Shown: positions 16,925 to 26,906 of the stretch, one piece after another
Layout: every line of letters begins with the position of its first letter
Position numbering within the stretch: the first letter of the stretch is position 1
NCBI GenBank assembly: GCA_905235485.1
Contig: CAJOLY010000003.1
Coordinates: forward strand, 1-38,850
Source: an uncultured Clostridia bacterium
GTDB taxonomy: Bacteria; Bacillota; Clostridia; Christensenellales; UBA1242
DNA length: 38,850 nucleotides
Direction of reading: 5' to 3'
Notes under the pieces: model-generated
The model's database searches: none
What the model was told of the DNA's origin: nothing
The model's input: only the letters and a program-made list of their open reading frames with translations
Translations under genes and position numbers: made by a program

Positions 16925-17668
16925 TTAAGCCTCCTTTCTTTTTCTTAATAGTAACGTATGAGCCTAGATTATTGAAAAATTCTTGGAATTTTAGCGTTTC
17001 TAGGTCTTGTTGGGCTTTGGTTAAAGATTTGCTCGATTCCGAACTTTCCGCCTGTTTAAAGGCGAATATCGGCTTCTGAGGATATGTGTTACCAGTCTTG
17101 CTAAATGCGTTTACAATGGCGGAACCTATATATTGCCCAAGTTGCCAGTTCTCCAAGTCTCTTATTGCAGCCAAATCCTTCTCACGTTCACTATTAGAAT
17201 ATAATATATCGGCTAGGGATGCGGGAGTCAAATTCCAAAACTCCTCGTATCTTACACCGTTTTTCAATGCAGGTCGCAAAAACTCGTATCTAATAAAATC
17301 GCCCCAGTTCCCATTGTAATCTTCAATACTTTTAGGCGGGGCAATATCACTCGAACTCGAGTTGGAATTATATTTTAGTCCGCCTGCATTTTCTTGAAAA
17401 AATCACTATCAGCGAACCATTTACCAAGTTTCTCAACCAAATCATTAAACTCTTTTGCATTGCTAAATGACTCATCAATAATTTCATCCGCTTCATCAAT
17501 GGTCGAATCTGTAATAAATGCGACCATGACCGAAATGAAGTCAAATGGTTTTTCTTGAATTTCATCTATTTTGTCGAACTTAAATCCAAGTCCTCCAAGT
17601 TTTCTCATCGCTCCGAAATTGATTTTTGGCAACTCGTATTCTTTGCCTGCCAATGTGATTTTATTCAT
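16911..17668 (-). CDS. Tail assembly chaperone, -1 frameshift product (G-T type)
   Basis: Frame 0 ORF 17375-17668 slips at T_TTT_TTC (minus strand 17402-17396); the -1 frame is open from there to 16911. Confidence 0.7.
17375..17668 (-). CDS. Tail assembly chaperone, short (G-type) product
   Basis: 97 aa MNKITLAGKEYELPKINFGAMRKLGGLGFKF...; between tail tube and tape measure. Confidence 0.7.
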   Translation of the reverse strand: MNKITLAGKEYELPKINFGAMRKLGGLGFKFDKIDEIQEKPFDFISVMVAFITDSTIDEADEIIDESFSNAKEFNDLVEKLGKWFADSDFFKKMQAD

Positions 17669-17695
17669 GTTTGTCTCCTAAGATATAATAATTTA

Positions 17696-18319
17696 TTAGC
17701 CAATTACTGGTTTTGCATCCCATGTAACTTCACCAACAGGTGTAATTGACAATGTTCCTTCAAGAACTGCGTTTACAGTAATTTCTGGCAAGCCAAGTTT
17801 TGCTGGCTCAAATGGGAAGTAAACTGCATTTGAAAGTTGTGGGTGAACAATGCAAAGCCACATAGCATTTCCGCTTGTAAGATGAGCAAATTTATACATA
17901 ACAGAGTCTGCATCAGTTGAAGCATCTTGATATTCATAGTAAGTTGAAAGACCTGCATCTTCTGGGCTTGTAACCACAGTATAGTTCACGCCATCTCTTG
18001 TGTAGTATGTTTTGCTAGCGTCTACAGTTGAATCGCTTGTTAAAACATAGCTTCTACCATTCCACAAATCAATAAGGTCTTGTGTGAGGTTTACTGTAAA
18101 TTCAAGAGCACCGCCCAAGTCCTTAAGACCATTGATGTATGTTTTATACTCAGTGTTTGCCAATGGTGTCGTTTCAAGAGTATCTGGTGCTGGTGACAAA
18201 CTTGGTATGCTCTTTACTTCTGGGACCTCAGTAAATGTAGTAGCAGAAACTGGAGCAGATGTGTCAGCGGCAACGGTGTAATAAACTCTTACGCCAAGAC
18301 TTGAAATTGCAATAGACAT
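17696..18319 (-). CDS. Major tail (tube) protein
   Basis: MSIAISSLGVRVYYTVAAD...; TEVPEVKSIPSLSPAPDTLETTPL...YINGLKDLGGALEFTVN typical of siphovirus tube proteins. Confidence 0.7.
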   Translation of the reverse strand: MSIAISSLGVRVYYTVAADTSAPVSATTFTEVPEVKSIPSLSPAPDTLETTPLANTEYKTYINGLKDLGGALEFTVNLTQDLIDLWNGRSYVLTSDSTVDASKTYYTRDGVNYTVVTSPEDAGLSTYYEYQDASTDADSVMYKFAHLTSGNAMWLCIVHPQLSNAVYFPFEPAKLGLPEITVNAVLEGTLSITPVGEVTWDAKPVIG

Positions 18320-18333
18320 ATTTTTATCTCCTT

Positions 18334-18789
18334 TTAGTCTGAATAAATAAAATTGTTTCCATTGTCAAACGTTCCTCTAAATCTCACTTGCCACCTAGAA
18401 ACCGTTTGGTCCATGTTTGGCAATGGTTGGTTTAAAGTCACCGTAAGACTATGATATTTCTTTTGTAAATTTTGCACCAAGATTTCCGAGAGTCTTACGA
18501 CCGCATCGTCTTGGTTGTATGCCTCTAAATCTTTTGAATATATATCAAAAGTAAGAGTGAAATCGGTGAATCGTTGAATTTCGGTGTTTGATGAATGTTC
18601 GCTTGCTGTAGGGGCATTCGTTATTTCAGTATAAATACATGGAAAAGAGGTTGACTTTTTGTTTGAGCCCGCAAGGACATAAACCTCACAACCTAATTCT
18701 TCATATATTTGTTCGTTTGAGAATATTTCTTCGGCATCTGCTCTGAAAGCCTCACGAACATCTAGTGTATGAAAATAGTATTCGTTCAT
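18334..18789 (-). CDS. Tail terminator/head-tail joining protein
   Basis: 151 aa, syntenic position. Confidence 0.5.
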   Translation of the reverse strand: MNEYYFHTLDVREAFRADAEEIFSNEQIYEELGCEVYVLAGSNKKSTSFPCIYTEITNAPTASEHSSNTEIQRFTDFTLTFDIYSKDLEAYNQDDAVVRLSEILVQNLQKKYHSLTVTLNQPLPNMDQTVSRWQVRFRGTFDNGNNFIYSD

Positions 18790-18801
18790 ATACTTATCCT
18801 T

Positions 18802-19341
18802 TTATAACAATATTTTGCCAAATTCTTCTTGAGCAATTTTCTTCCATTGGTCTCTGTATTTATCAATAACAGCATAAAAGAAGTCAATTCCAATGCGACC
18901 CACAGACCACTCAACATCCCCATTCTCATCTGCATACCACCATGCTTTCACATGGTCATTTATGTTGTATTCCCAACGTCTTTGATTTGCATATCGAACA
19001 GGGTTTGCTTCGCCTTCAATTCCAAAACCAAATTGTATAAACAAATAAGGGTTGACCGTCCTGCCATCTGCCATTTGCAACTCAGGGGTATTGCGACCAA
19101 CATAAATTGTTCCATAATTGCCTGAAACTTCATATTCAATGTCATTTCCAAGCCCAAACAGTTTTGTTGTGTCATGCCCAAGCCAAGTGGCAGTATTTTC
19201 AGCAATCTCTCGCTTCATGTCTTCACACATTTGATATAGAATTTTGTTGACAGTGTTGTATGTTGCCTCATCTATAAGGTCTGGCAACTTATTCCATCTT
19301 TTTGAGAAATCGTTGTAATTGCTTTTTAATTCAAACTTCAT
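18802..19341 (-). CDS. HK97 gp10-like head-tail protein
   Basis: 179 aa, syntenic position and basic helical N-terminus. Confidence 0.5.
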   Translation of the reverse strand: MKFELKSNYNDFSKRWNKLPDLIDEATYNTVNKILYQMCEDMKREIAENTATWLGHDTTKLFGLGNDIEYEVSGNYGTIYVGRNTPELQMADGRTVNPYLFIQFGFGIEGEANPVRYANQRRWEYNINDHVKAWWYADENGDVEWSVGRIGIDFFYAVIDKYRDQWKKIAQEEFGKILL

Positions 19342-19907
19342 TCTACATCCTCAAAAACATAAGAATAAGTCTTTTCGTTCTCTATTTTGCTTACTAATCT
19401 TAACAGAGCCCTTGTCGAACTTGCGTTTGATGGCTTCATATACCATACAAGAGTGTCGGCATTTATAGGAAAATACATGTTCTTAGGGATAATCGCAACA
19501 TGGTCTTTGTAAAACACCTTGGTTTGATAAATGGTTTCACTATCATTACTATGATATAAAAATTGAGTATTTGGAGCGATAGCATTGCAGTAGAGTTTAA
19601 CTTTGCCATTTATAACATCTCCAACCCTTGCTATTGTATAGTCAAAGTTTGATGCAATATCATTTGGTATAGTGTCAACCCAAAGCAAACTATCTTCTCT
19701 AAGAAATTCAGATTTGCTACCACTTCCGATAATGATTGTTCTATCATATTCAGGTATTCGCCCAATATCTTCTATTGTTTCATAAGATACGGGTTCGCTT
19801 ACATTTGCATAGATTATATGTGGGTCAGTATATTTTGCCTTTTTCGACTCTATATCTTCACCAATATAATATGCTGCGAAAATCTTTCTGTTGTCTGTTT
19901 CTGCCAT
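19338..19907 (-). CDS. Head closure/head-tail connector protein
   Basis: 189 aa, syntenic position, overlapping start/stop with neighbour. Confidence 0.45.
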   Translation of the reverse strand: MAETDNRKIFAAYYIGEDIESKKAKYTDPHIIYANVSEPVSYETIEDIGRIPEYDRTIIIGSGSKSEFLREDSLLWVDTIPNDIASNFDYTIARVGDVINGKVKLYCNAIAPNTQFLYHSNDSETIYQTKVFYKDHVAIIPKNMYFPINADTLVWYMKPSNASSTRALLRLVSKIENEKTYSYVFEDVE

Positions 19908-19914
19908 GATTCAC

Positions 19915-20262
19915 CTATATAACTTGAGGTATTCGACTTTTAAGCCTTGCCTCTGGCGACAATTTGTATGTTCTGCTAATCCCATTCATTGAAGATGCAG
20001 CAAGAGTTTCCTCTCCCAGCATTCTATGAGAATCAACTATGAAGTCAACAATTTCTGTATCCCATTTTTGAGCAAGAAATTCATCATCCGTTTTCAACTT
20101 TCGCCATTTCTTAATAATATTATAAGCATCTGTAAAGAAATCAAAGAGGATAGCAGACACATCACTATCAGTCATATTTGACCTATAAAGCAACTTTGTC
20201 TTGGCTTTGCCTACAATGTAATCTCTATATTCTTCTATGTCTAGATACTCATAACGTGCCAT
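19915..20262 (-). CDS. Head-tail adaptor (gp6-like)
   Basis: MARYEYLDIEEYRDYIVGKAKTK... acidic helical protein; ATG preceded by cgggaggatagt. Confidence 0.5.
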   Translation of the reverse strand: MARYEYLDIEEYRDYIVGKAKTKLLYRSNMTDSDVSAILFDFFTDAYNIIKKWRKLKTDDEFLAQKWDTEIVDFIVDSHRMLGEETLAASSMNGISRTYKLSPEARLKSRIPQVI

Positions 20263-20275
20263 ACTATCCTCCCGA

Positions 20276-20587
20276 TTAAACTTCACTGTTTATTTCTTCA
20301 CTCTCTTCAGATTTCTCTGGAGCAAGTGGCTTGATTGGTTTTAAAGGCTTTGCCTCAGCCTGTTTTCTCATTTGTGGTTTAGATTCAACAGGCTTTGGTC
20401 TCTCCACCTTTGGTTCTTGTTTTGTTTTTGTTTCTTGGGAGTCTTCAATGTTTACATAACCTAATTGTATCATCTCTTTCCCAATTTTATCATCTGTTAT
20501 GGCAATTCCATCTTTAAAAGATACCATACACCCTAACTTCTCGATAAATACCATTGTTTCAATGCTTTTACGTTTGAATTTCATCAA
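20276..20587 (-). CDS. Small head-region protein with Pro/Lys/Glu-rich tail
   Basis: 103 aa; repeated EPKVERPKPVESKP/KPLKPIKPLAPEK. Confidence 0.45.
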   Translation of the reverse strand: MMKFKRKSIETMVFIEKLGCMVSFKDGIAITDDKIGKEMIQLGYVNIEDSQETKTKQEPKVERPKPVESKPQMRKQAEAKPLKPIKPLAPEKSEESEEINSEV

Positions 20588-20611
20588 AAACTCCTTTAAA
20601 ACTTAAATTTA

Positions 20612-21835
20612 TTAGACAGAAGTAACAGCAATGTTAAGTGTTGTGTCTTCGCCAGCAACTACAATTGTTGTTCCATCATATGTGTATCCGTCTTTAGCAA
20701 CAGTTACATCATAAACACCAGCGGCTACAGAAGAGATTGAGTAAGCACCAGTTGATTCAGCACTTGTTCCAGTCTTTGTCGTTCCGCTAAATTTCTCTTT
20801 CAATGTTACTGTAGCACCTTCGATAGCTGTTGAACCAGCCTTAACAGTTCCGCTTACAGTAGCAGTTGAAGATGTGATAACAAATTGAATGTGTTTCCAT
20901 TCAGCACCATAATCGATACCAGCTTGTCCATAGATTTGACCTTTTTCAGCAGCACCGGTTTTTGAGAGAGCTTCATAGAAGAAGTTTCCTTTGCCCGGAA
21001 CATCAAGTTCTGCGATAGCAAGTTCACTCATGTTCAAGAGCAAATATGTTCCGGCAACGATGTTTGCATCATAGTTTACAACAACTTCACCGAAGTTTGT
21101 CATAATTTTTGTGATGGCAAGACCACCTTCAGTTCTGCTTGCTGGAAGTCCAAATCCTGTAGCCGAGCTAAATGCAGAGTTGATTGTGTTAAGGTCTGCT
21201 GGATTGCACCAGAGTTCCATTCTTCCACCATCGAAAACAAATCCGTTTGCAATAGCAGCTGTAATTCCATTGTTAAGCAATGCTCCTGACATTGAAGCAC
21301 CAGCAATTACGTTTGTTGTAATACCAGCAACAAGTCCTCTTGATTTCCAAGCGGTAGCATTGTTAGAACCTGCTTGATATTGTCCATTGATAAGAGTGTA
21401 GTTAAGGTCTTTCTTTTGTTTGAGCATTTTTCCAGAAATTTGGAAGTCAAGTTCATTTGGAACATTATTTGCTTGTCCAGCAATATTAAGACCTGCCATT
21501 GTGCCATTAGCACTTTGTTTCAAATAAGAAACATCAACAGAATCTTGGAAAATCTGGATGCAGTTGTCTTGTTGATTTCTTGTGATTGGTGATGCGTTTG
21601 GAGCAACAGTTGAACTTTGTTCAGAAATTTCTGGTTGAGAACCATCTCCTACATCAAACCCACTTGACAATGCAAATTGAATTGAATTTACTCTTCTTTT
21701 ACCAATTCCAAAAATGCCATCGCCAAATGCCTTTCCTCTTGTATAGACTGCATCGAGCAATCTTGTGTTGTTGTCTGTTGTTGAATAAAGCAATCCACTA
21801 TAATTCAACACGGTATCTGTATAAGCAGTAGCCAT
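20612..21835 (-). CDS. Major capsid protein with C-terminal CarboxypepD_reg/Ig-like beta-sandwich
   Basis: 407 aa after scaffold; C-terminal SGTVKAGSTAIEGATVTLKEKFSGTTKTGTSAESTGAYSISSVAAGVYDVTVAKDGY. Confidence 0.7.
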   Translation of the reverse strand: MATAYTDTVLNYSGLLYSTTDNNTRLLDAVYTRGKAFGDGIFGIGKRRVNSIQFALSSGFDVGDGSQPEISEQSSTVAPNASPITRNQQDNCIQIFQDSVDVSYLKQSANGTMAGLNIAGQANNVPNELDFQISGKMLKQKKDLNYTLINGQYQAGSNNATAWKSRGLVAGITTNVIAGASMSGALLNNGITAAIANGFVFDGGRMELWCNPADLNTINSAFSSATGFGLPASRTEGGLAITKIMTNFGEVVVNYDANIVAGTYLLLNMSELAIAELDVPGKGNFFYEALSKTGAAEKGQIYGQAGIDYGAEWKHIQFVITSSTATVSGTVKAGSTAIEGATVTLKEKFSGTTKTGTSAESTGAYSISSVAAGVYDVTVAKDGYTYDGTTIVVAGEDTTLNIAVTSV

Positions 21836-21869
21836 TTTTATTTTCTCCCTTAAAATAATATTTATGCTT

Positions 21870-22544
21870 TTACTTTAACTGGATTCCTTGTGCTTGAGCC
21901 TCACGAATGAGAGAACTCATTTTTGCAAGGTTGCCAACTTTTTTTGCTTCATCATATTGACTCTGTAAAGCATTAACACTTGAGCCATCTGCGAAGTTCA
22001 TATTTGGCGAATTTTTCTGCAACTCATCAATGATAGACTTCTTTTGTTTTTCAAGTCTAGCCTTTTGAGTGTCACATACTCTTTGGATTCTTCCAAGACT
22101 TATTTCAGTATCTTCATTTACAAAATCAAGATAAACGTCCATATCATCTTCATCGAATCCAGCCTTTGTAAGCATTGTTCTCGCTTTCTCACGGTTGAGT
22201 TCAACTCTTTCCTCTCTGAACTCTTGCATCATTCTTTCTCTTTCTTCTGCAAGTTTTTCAGCTTCAGTCATTTTTGCTTGACGTTCAATGTCGGCTCTGA
22301 TTTGTGCTTCAAGGTCTTTTTTAATAGACTTCTTGTAATCCTCAGCATTGAAGGTGTTTTCGCCATCAGTTACTTTGGCATTTTTAAGTGCAGACTCTTC
22401 GCCTTTCTTTCTCATAAACGCAGCAAAGTTATCAAACTCTTCTTGTGTTTTGAAAGTTCTAAATGCTTTCTCGACTTTTGCAGCCTCGTCATTGTTGTCT
22501 GTAACATCATTTGTTACTTGTGAATTGTTCTCTAATTCAGCCAT
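21870..22544 (-). CDS. Capsid scaffolding protein
   Basis: MAELENNSQVTND... Glu/Lys-rich coiled coil between portal and capsid; ATG with cgggaggatatt RBS. Confidence 0.65.
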   Translation of the reverse strand: MAELENNSQVTNDVTDNNDEAAKVEKAFRTFKTQEEFDNFAAFMRKKGEESALKNAKVTDGENTFNAEDYKKSIKKDLEAQIRADIERQAKMTEAEKLAEERERMMQEFREERVELNREKARTMLTKAGFDEDDMDVYLDFVNEDTEISLGRIQRVCDTQKARLEKQKKSIIDELQKNSPNMNFADGSSVNALQSQYDEAKKVGNLAKMSSLIREAQAQGIQLK

Positions 22545-22643
22545 AATATCCTCCCGTTTTAGGTTCGTCAACCATAAATTCCGTTTAATGCCCGTCGGCA
22601 AGTTTCCAGTTTATAGTCCTGTAGACTTTATTAAAAACTGCAA

Positions 22644-24221
22644 TTAAGCAGTCTCAATAACATTTTTGTCCTCTGTCACATTCACAACTTCTTTTTTGTC
22701 AGCCTCTTTCTTTGCTTGAGCAATAGCATAAGCCTCGTCAAGTTTTGTTGTGTCAATAGCATCCGCAACAAGTTTTGTAATCTCATATGCCGTTTGCCTA
22801 TTAACCCCTGCACCAATAAGTGTGGCAAACGCTTGAGTTTGCTCTTGCATATCTTCAATGTTATTTCTAACATCCTTGATAATGACATCTTTTGCTTTCA
22901 AGTCTTTAAATGGACAGTCTGGAATTTCTTTCGCAATTTGCAAAACTAGCCTTAGAAAATCTCTCTCTGTTGCTTTAACGCAATTCACTGTTATGCCTGC
23001 AAAGTCTTCAAGTTCAGTAAACCCATTTCTTCTTTCAACCGCCTTGCCAGTGTCTTGCCCAACACCTTGCCCTCTTGTAGGGATAAACAATGCTTCGTAA
23101 ATTTCTTGCTTTATAAATCCAAGAAGGTCTTTGACCTGTGTTATGTCAAGTGGAACATCCATGATTGTTGCATCTGGCTGTGTTGTTGCTCCTTCATTTG
23201 ATTCGATTGGAAGCAAGTTTGCTTGCAAGTATTTTAGAATAGTATCATAAACTGGGTTTTTACCCTCATCATCCCACTCGCCAACATAAATATCTCTAAG
23301 TTTAAGAACATAGTCAACATTTTGTTGAATTTTGTCAATAGCACAAGAGATTATCATGTTTGAGGCATTGATAAGGTCGATTGCGAGTTCAAAGTCGTTG
23401 ATTCTTTGTGGGTTTCTTTGATACTCAAGTAATGGAATGTTTCTCTCTGCAACAACCAATCTGTCTGAAGTTGATAGGTCAACATCATATGGAAATCCTA
23501 AAAGTTGAGTAGGCATACCAGCAATTATAATATTGAATGGCTGTGGAACATAGAGTTGTCCATCATACTTGAATACCCACTTATGCCACTTTGTAAACAC
23601 ATTAAAAATTGTGTAAGTTTTGTAAATTGCGTTTTGTCCTTCACCCTCAAGCTCCTCTGTATCATAGAATATTACACCAAGAACTTTTTCTTTGTCTATT
23701 GTGTTAGAATAAACACAAAATGCTTGTCGAGGGTCAATGTCAGTAACTGTTTTAAAAAACATACCTTCTTCAATTTCTTCATTTGTTGGTCTTTCGATAT
23801 ATTTATATCCAAGTGCAGACCAAGATGAATTGAGCGTGCACTCTGTTAAGTGTCCAGCATAGTTGTCTGCGGCAAGAGCATCATTAAGTTGTTTTACTTG
23901 CTCTTGTTTTGATTGCTCTGCTTGAGCACTTATAAACTGAAATGGCTTGCCAAAACAATAAGTATTTTTTCGGACACAAGCAATGTAGCAAATTGGCTTT
24001 GAAATTTTGTTGTTTATTTCTGGTCTTGATGTCTTATCTTTGCTCAAAATGTCCGTTTGGTTAAAAAAGTAGTCATAGAGTCTATTCATTTCCGCAATGT
24101 TTTGTTTGTGAATAGGCATAGCCTTTTCAATTATTTCTGGAATAATTGCAGCATCGTGAGCTAGGTCGCCATTTGGGATTAAACTCGTGAGAATTTTATA
24201 TCTACCATAATGTTTTGCCAT
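22644..24221 (-). CDS. Portal protein (SPP1 gp6-like)
   Basis: 525 aa; RPEINNKISKPICYIACVRKNTYCFGKPFQF, LLEYQRNPQRINDFELAIDLINA, LLGFIKQEIYEALFIPTRG; next to large terminase. Confidence 0.75.
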   Translation of the reverse strand: MAKHYGRYKILTSLIPNGDLAHDAAIIPEIIEKAMPIHKQNIAEMNRLYDYFFNQTDILSKDKTSRPEINNKISKPICYIACVRKNTYCFGKPFQFISAQAEQSKQEQVKQLNDALAADNYAGHLTECTLNSSWSALGYKYIERPTNEEIEEGMFFKTVTDIDPRQAFCVYSNTIDKEKVLGVIFYDTEELEGEGQNAIYKTYTIFNVFTKWHKWVFKYDGQLYVPQPFNIIIAGMPTQLLGFPYDVDLSTSDRLVVAERNIPLLEYQRNPQRINDFELAIDLINASNMIISCAIDKIQQNVDYVLKLRDIYVGEWDDEGKNPVYDTILKYLQANLLPIESNEGATTQPDATIMDVPLDITQVKDLLGFIKQEIYEALFIPTRGQGVGQDTGKAVERRNGFTELEDFAGITVNCVKATERDFLRLVLQIAKEIPDCPFKDLKAKDVIIKDVRNNIEDMQEQTQAFATLIGAGVNRQTAYEITKLVADAIDTTKLDEAYAIAQAKKEADKKEVVNVTEDKNVIETA

Positions 24222-24245
24222 TACTTAGCCTCCTACATTGATATT

Positions 24246-24275
24246 TTATTATCATGATTTTAAAAATGTCAAACG
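24246..24275 (-). promoter_or_regulatory. Sigma-A-like promoter (leftward) before portal gene
   Basis: Minus strand TTGACA-N18-TAAAAT. Confidence 0.45.
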
Positions 24276-24311
24276 TTTTTGCCATATTTTTGTAAAATTT
24301 TGAAAATTTTT

Positions 24312-26315
24312 TCAAAAAAATCTACATATAGTGGCTTTTTCAACATCTACTCCCGCTATTTTGCCTAGTGCTTCTCTCTTAAATATAAATTCTTCAGAGA
24401 ACATTGACAAGCAATCAGGAAAGTCATCGTGGTTCTTTCTTGAATTGTCTTTGCTATTCCAGTTGTTAAGTTGTTCCATAGCTTGAAAAAGTGGATGTCC
24501 AACAGGAATTGTGTCCTTTTGAGGGAAAACAATATAATTTTTTATTGTTTCTTCGTTGTTTAAGATTCTTTGTGCCTTTGAACCAAGATTTACCTTTCTT
24601 GCTGTAAATCTTTCTCTAAATTTACATGACTTATAGCCAAGTTCTACACATCTATCTCTCAAAAATGCGGAACTCGTGTTGCTAGTGTTGTTTTCTACAC
24701 AACATTCAATGGTGGAGTTGTGAATAACCTTGTAGCAAACTTTATCTCTAAACTCATTTTTTGGGTCATTTAATATGCCAAGAGATTTTTGTTCAAACAC
24801 AATGTCAGTCAAATAATAAAGTCCATCGGATTCACAATGCCTTAAAAATATACTAACAAAGAAGTCATTTCCATTTGTTCGAGTCAGGTCCATCATACAA
24901 AGAGAATAATGAGACAAATCTTCTGGCAGTTCACCCCAAACATAGTGTTGCAAGGTTTCATCTGCAAAAGTCTTAGGTTCTCTGCTATCTCTATGTTGCC
25001 TATAAATCAAGTTATAAACATAAGGCTTGCCTCTTGAAATAAAGTATTCCTTCTTTTCTTGTAACTTTTCATTCGAATATAGGTCTGGAGCAACAGAATT
25101 GCCTTCGACATCTTCAATGTCTACCAAACAAACAGCACATTTCCCATCTGGTGTATATCTAACATTCTTAAGTGTTGGGTGTTGAACAAGCCCTTTTTTA
25201 TCCCACATGTTTATAAAAGCGTTTTGAACATCATTTTCGTTATACATTGTTCCCATGATAACGATAGGACAGTCATCATCATCACTTCTGTCAAGAACAT
25301 CAGACATAACTTTGTCTGTAATTTTCTTGTGAAGCTCATCATTATCCATAGTTTCTTGTCCATCTGACAAGTCATCTATAATTGCCCCTAATAATGCTCT
25401 CTTACCATTGATACCTGCACCCTCACCAAACAAAAACATTGAGTCTGAGCACTCTGCATTGCAATCTTTAAGTAGATATTTTTCTCTGCTCTCATAAACA
25501 AATGGTTTATTTTTTCCAGCACCAGTTTGATATTTTCTAAATTCTGGAAAAATATTAACAAATTTGTCATCTGTCATCATTTTGTAAACTTGAGAGCCAT
25601 AGTTATAAGCATTTTCGGCATTGTTTGTCATTCTAATTATGCCAGTTTCTTTAAAGCGAATTTGATGGTGTGCTAGCATAAGGTTGGTGTAGACATTTGC
25701 TTCATAGGTTTTGCCACTACTTGGTGGCACGCAAACAACAAGTCTCTTTGGGTTGAATCCATCATCAAACTCCATGCCCATTTTTACCGCAAGAAGCCTA
25801 TCAAAACAAGGCATTACATCGTGCAAAAGTGGTCGTCTTGGTGGTAATTTTCGCTTCTTGAAAGGCTTATCATAATCCCAAACATCCATTTGTCTTTCGC
25901 TAAACCACCTTGCTGCAATGAACATCATCTTGTTAGATAAATTTGAGATGTCAAGTATTTTTTGCGTTTGAATTGTATCAAGCCCCACTTCCCTATGTTT
26001 TTTAAAATAATAAGTGAGCATATTTTGAGTGGCAAGATAAAGTCTGTTTGCATAAGAACTAATTTGGTAATCAAACAGGATTACGGGTGCTGGCTCATAA
26101 TGCAAGTTTGAAATACAATAGTCAAGGTATAATTTTTGTCCTTCTTCAACTTTGTTGCACGCAGCAATCAAAAGATTTAAGCGGTCATTGAAAAAACGAA
26201 TCGGCTCATTTTTTTTAACCAATTCGTTGATAGAAGCAATACAGTTATCAATGTATCTCTCCACTTTTCCAGTTGCTAACATAAAATCTTTTTCTTCCAT
26301 ACTACTCCACTGCAC
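24312..26315 (-). CDS. terL: Terminase large subunit
   Basis: VCVPPSSGKTYEANVYTNLML (Walker-A-like), GAIIDDLSDG, MMDLTRTNGNDFF and NHDDFPDCLSMF nuclease-region motifs. Confidence 0.85.
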   Translation of the reverse strand: MQWSSMEEKDFMLATGKVERYIDNCIASINELVKKNEPIRFFNDRLNLLIAACNKVEEGQKLYLDYCISNLHYEPAPVILFDYQISSYANRLYLATQNMLTYYFKKHREVGLDTIQTQKILDISNLSNKMMFIAARWFSERQMDVWDYDKPFKKRKLPPRRPLLHDVMPCFDRLLAVKMGMEFDDGFNPKRLVVCVPPSSGKTYEANVYTNLMLAHHQIRFKETGIIRMTNNAENAYNYGSQVYKMMTDDKFVNIFPEFRKYQTGAGKNKPFVYESREKYLLKDCNAECSDSMFLFGEGAGINGKRALLGAIIDDLSDGQETMDNDELHKKITDKVMSDVLDRSDDDDCPIVIMGTMYNENDVQNAFINMWDKKGLVQHPTLKNVRYTPDGKCAVCLVDIEDVEGNSVAPDLYSNEKLQEKKEYFISRGKPYVYNLIYRQHRDSREPKTFADETLQHYVWGELPEDLSHYSLCMMDLTRTNGNDFFVSIFLRHCESDGLYYLTDIVFEQKSLGILNDPKNEFRDKVCYKVIHNSTIECCVENNTSNTSSAFLRDRCVELGYKSCKFRERFTARKVNLGSKAQRILNNEETIKNYIVFPQKDTIPVGHPLFQAMEQLNNWNSKDNSRKNHDDFPDCLSMFSEEFIFKREALGKIAGVDVEKATICRFF

Positions 26316-26514
26316 TTACTGTTGTTAAGGTAGTCAAGTCAACCTTCAAAATTGCTCCAATTTTTTTTAGAGTCTCTACAGACCAAGCATTGTTCTTCAT
26401 TGCTACATGAATGTCTGACTTTCTCAAGCCATTTACTCTGCAAAACTCTCCCATTGTTTTGTAACCAGAAGATAGAACAATATCTTTTATTATGTCACTT
26501 AAGCAAATCATGTT
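26302..26514 (-). CDS. HTH (XRE-like) DNA-binding protein
   Basis: MICLSDIIKDIVLSSGYKTMGEFCRVNGLRKSDIHVAMKNNAWSVETLKKIGAILKVDL; start among alternatives up to 26574. Confidence 0.5.
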   Translation of the reverse strand, partial: NMICLSDIIKDIVLSSGYKTMGEFCRVNGLRKSDIHVAMKNNAWSVETLKKIGAILKVDLTTLTTVSAVE

Positions 26515-26905
26515 CCCTCGCATATTCAAGAATTTTGTCATATTTTTCTTTGTCGCAATATCTACCAACAACAAAATTTCCTTTGAAACTTACTTTTATT
26601 TCAACTCTAACATTTTTATATCCAAACCAAAAACTATACGGAATAATTATAAAAGGCAGAATTAAAACCGTTTTTAACTTGTAGGCAAAATTTGGTTTTC
26701 TATTTACGGTAAACATTGAGTGTTCCAAGTCCAAATAAATTGAGTAGGTTATCCAATGCTTTGCTGGTTGAAACTCTGGAAACAACTCTTTGATTAAACT
26801 TTCGGCATGTTTTATCTCGATTGGCTTTTTAGACTCTTCTATAGGCTGAGTCCCTGTGCCTTCTTTTACATCATCAAAAGTATACAAATCTTTCTCTTCT
26901 TCCAT
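26495..26905 (-). CDS. Hypothetical phage protein
   Basis: 136 aa; RBS ggaggtttaaa. Confidence 0.45.
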   Translation of the reverse strand: MEEEKDLYTFDDVKEGTGTQPIEESKKPIEIKHAESLIKELFPEFQPAKHWITYSIYLDLEHSMFTVNRKPNFAYKLKTVLILPFIIIPYSFWFGYKNVRVEIKVSFKGNFVVGRYCDKEKYDKILEYAREHDLLK

Positions 26906-26906
26906 T

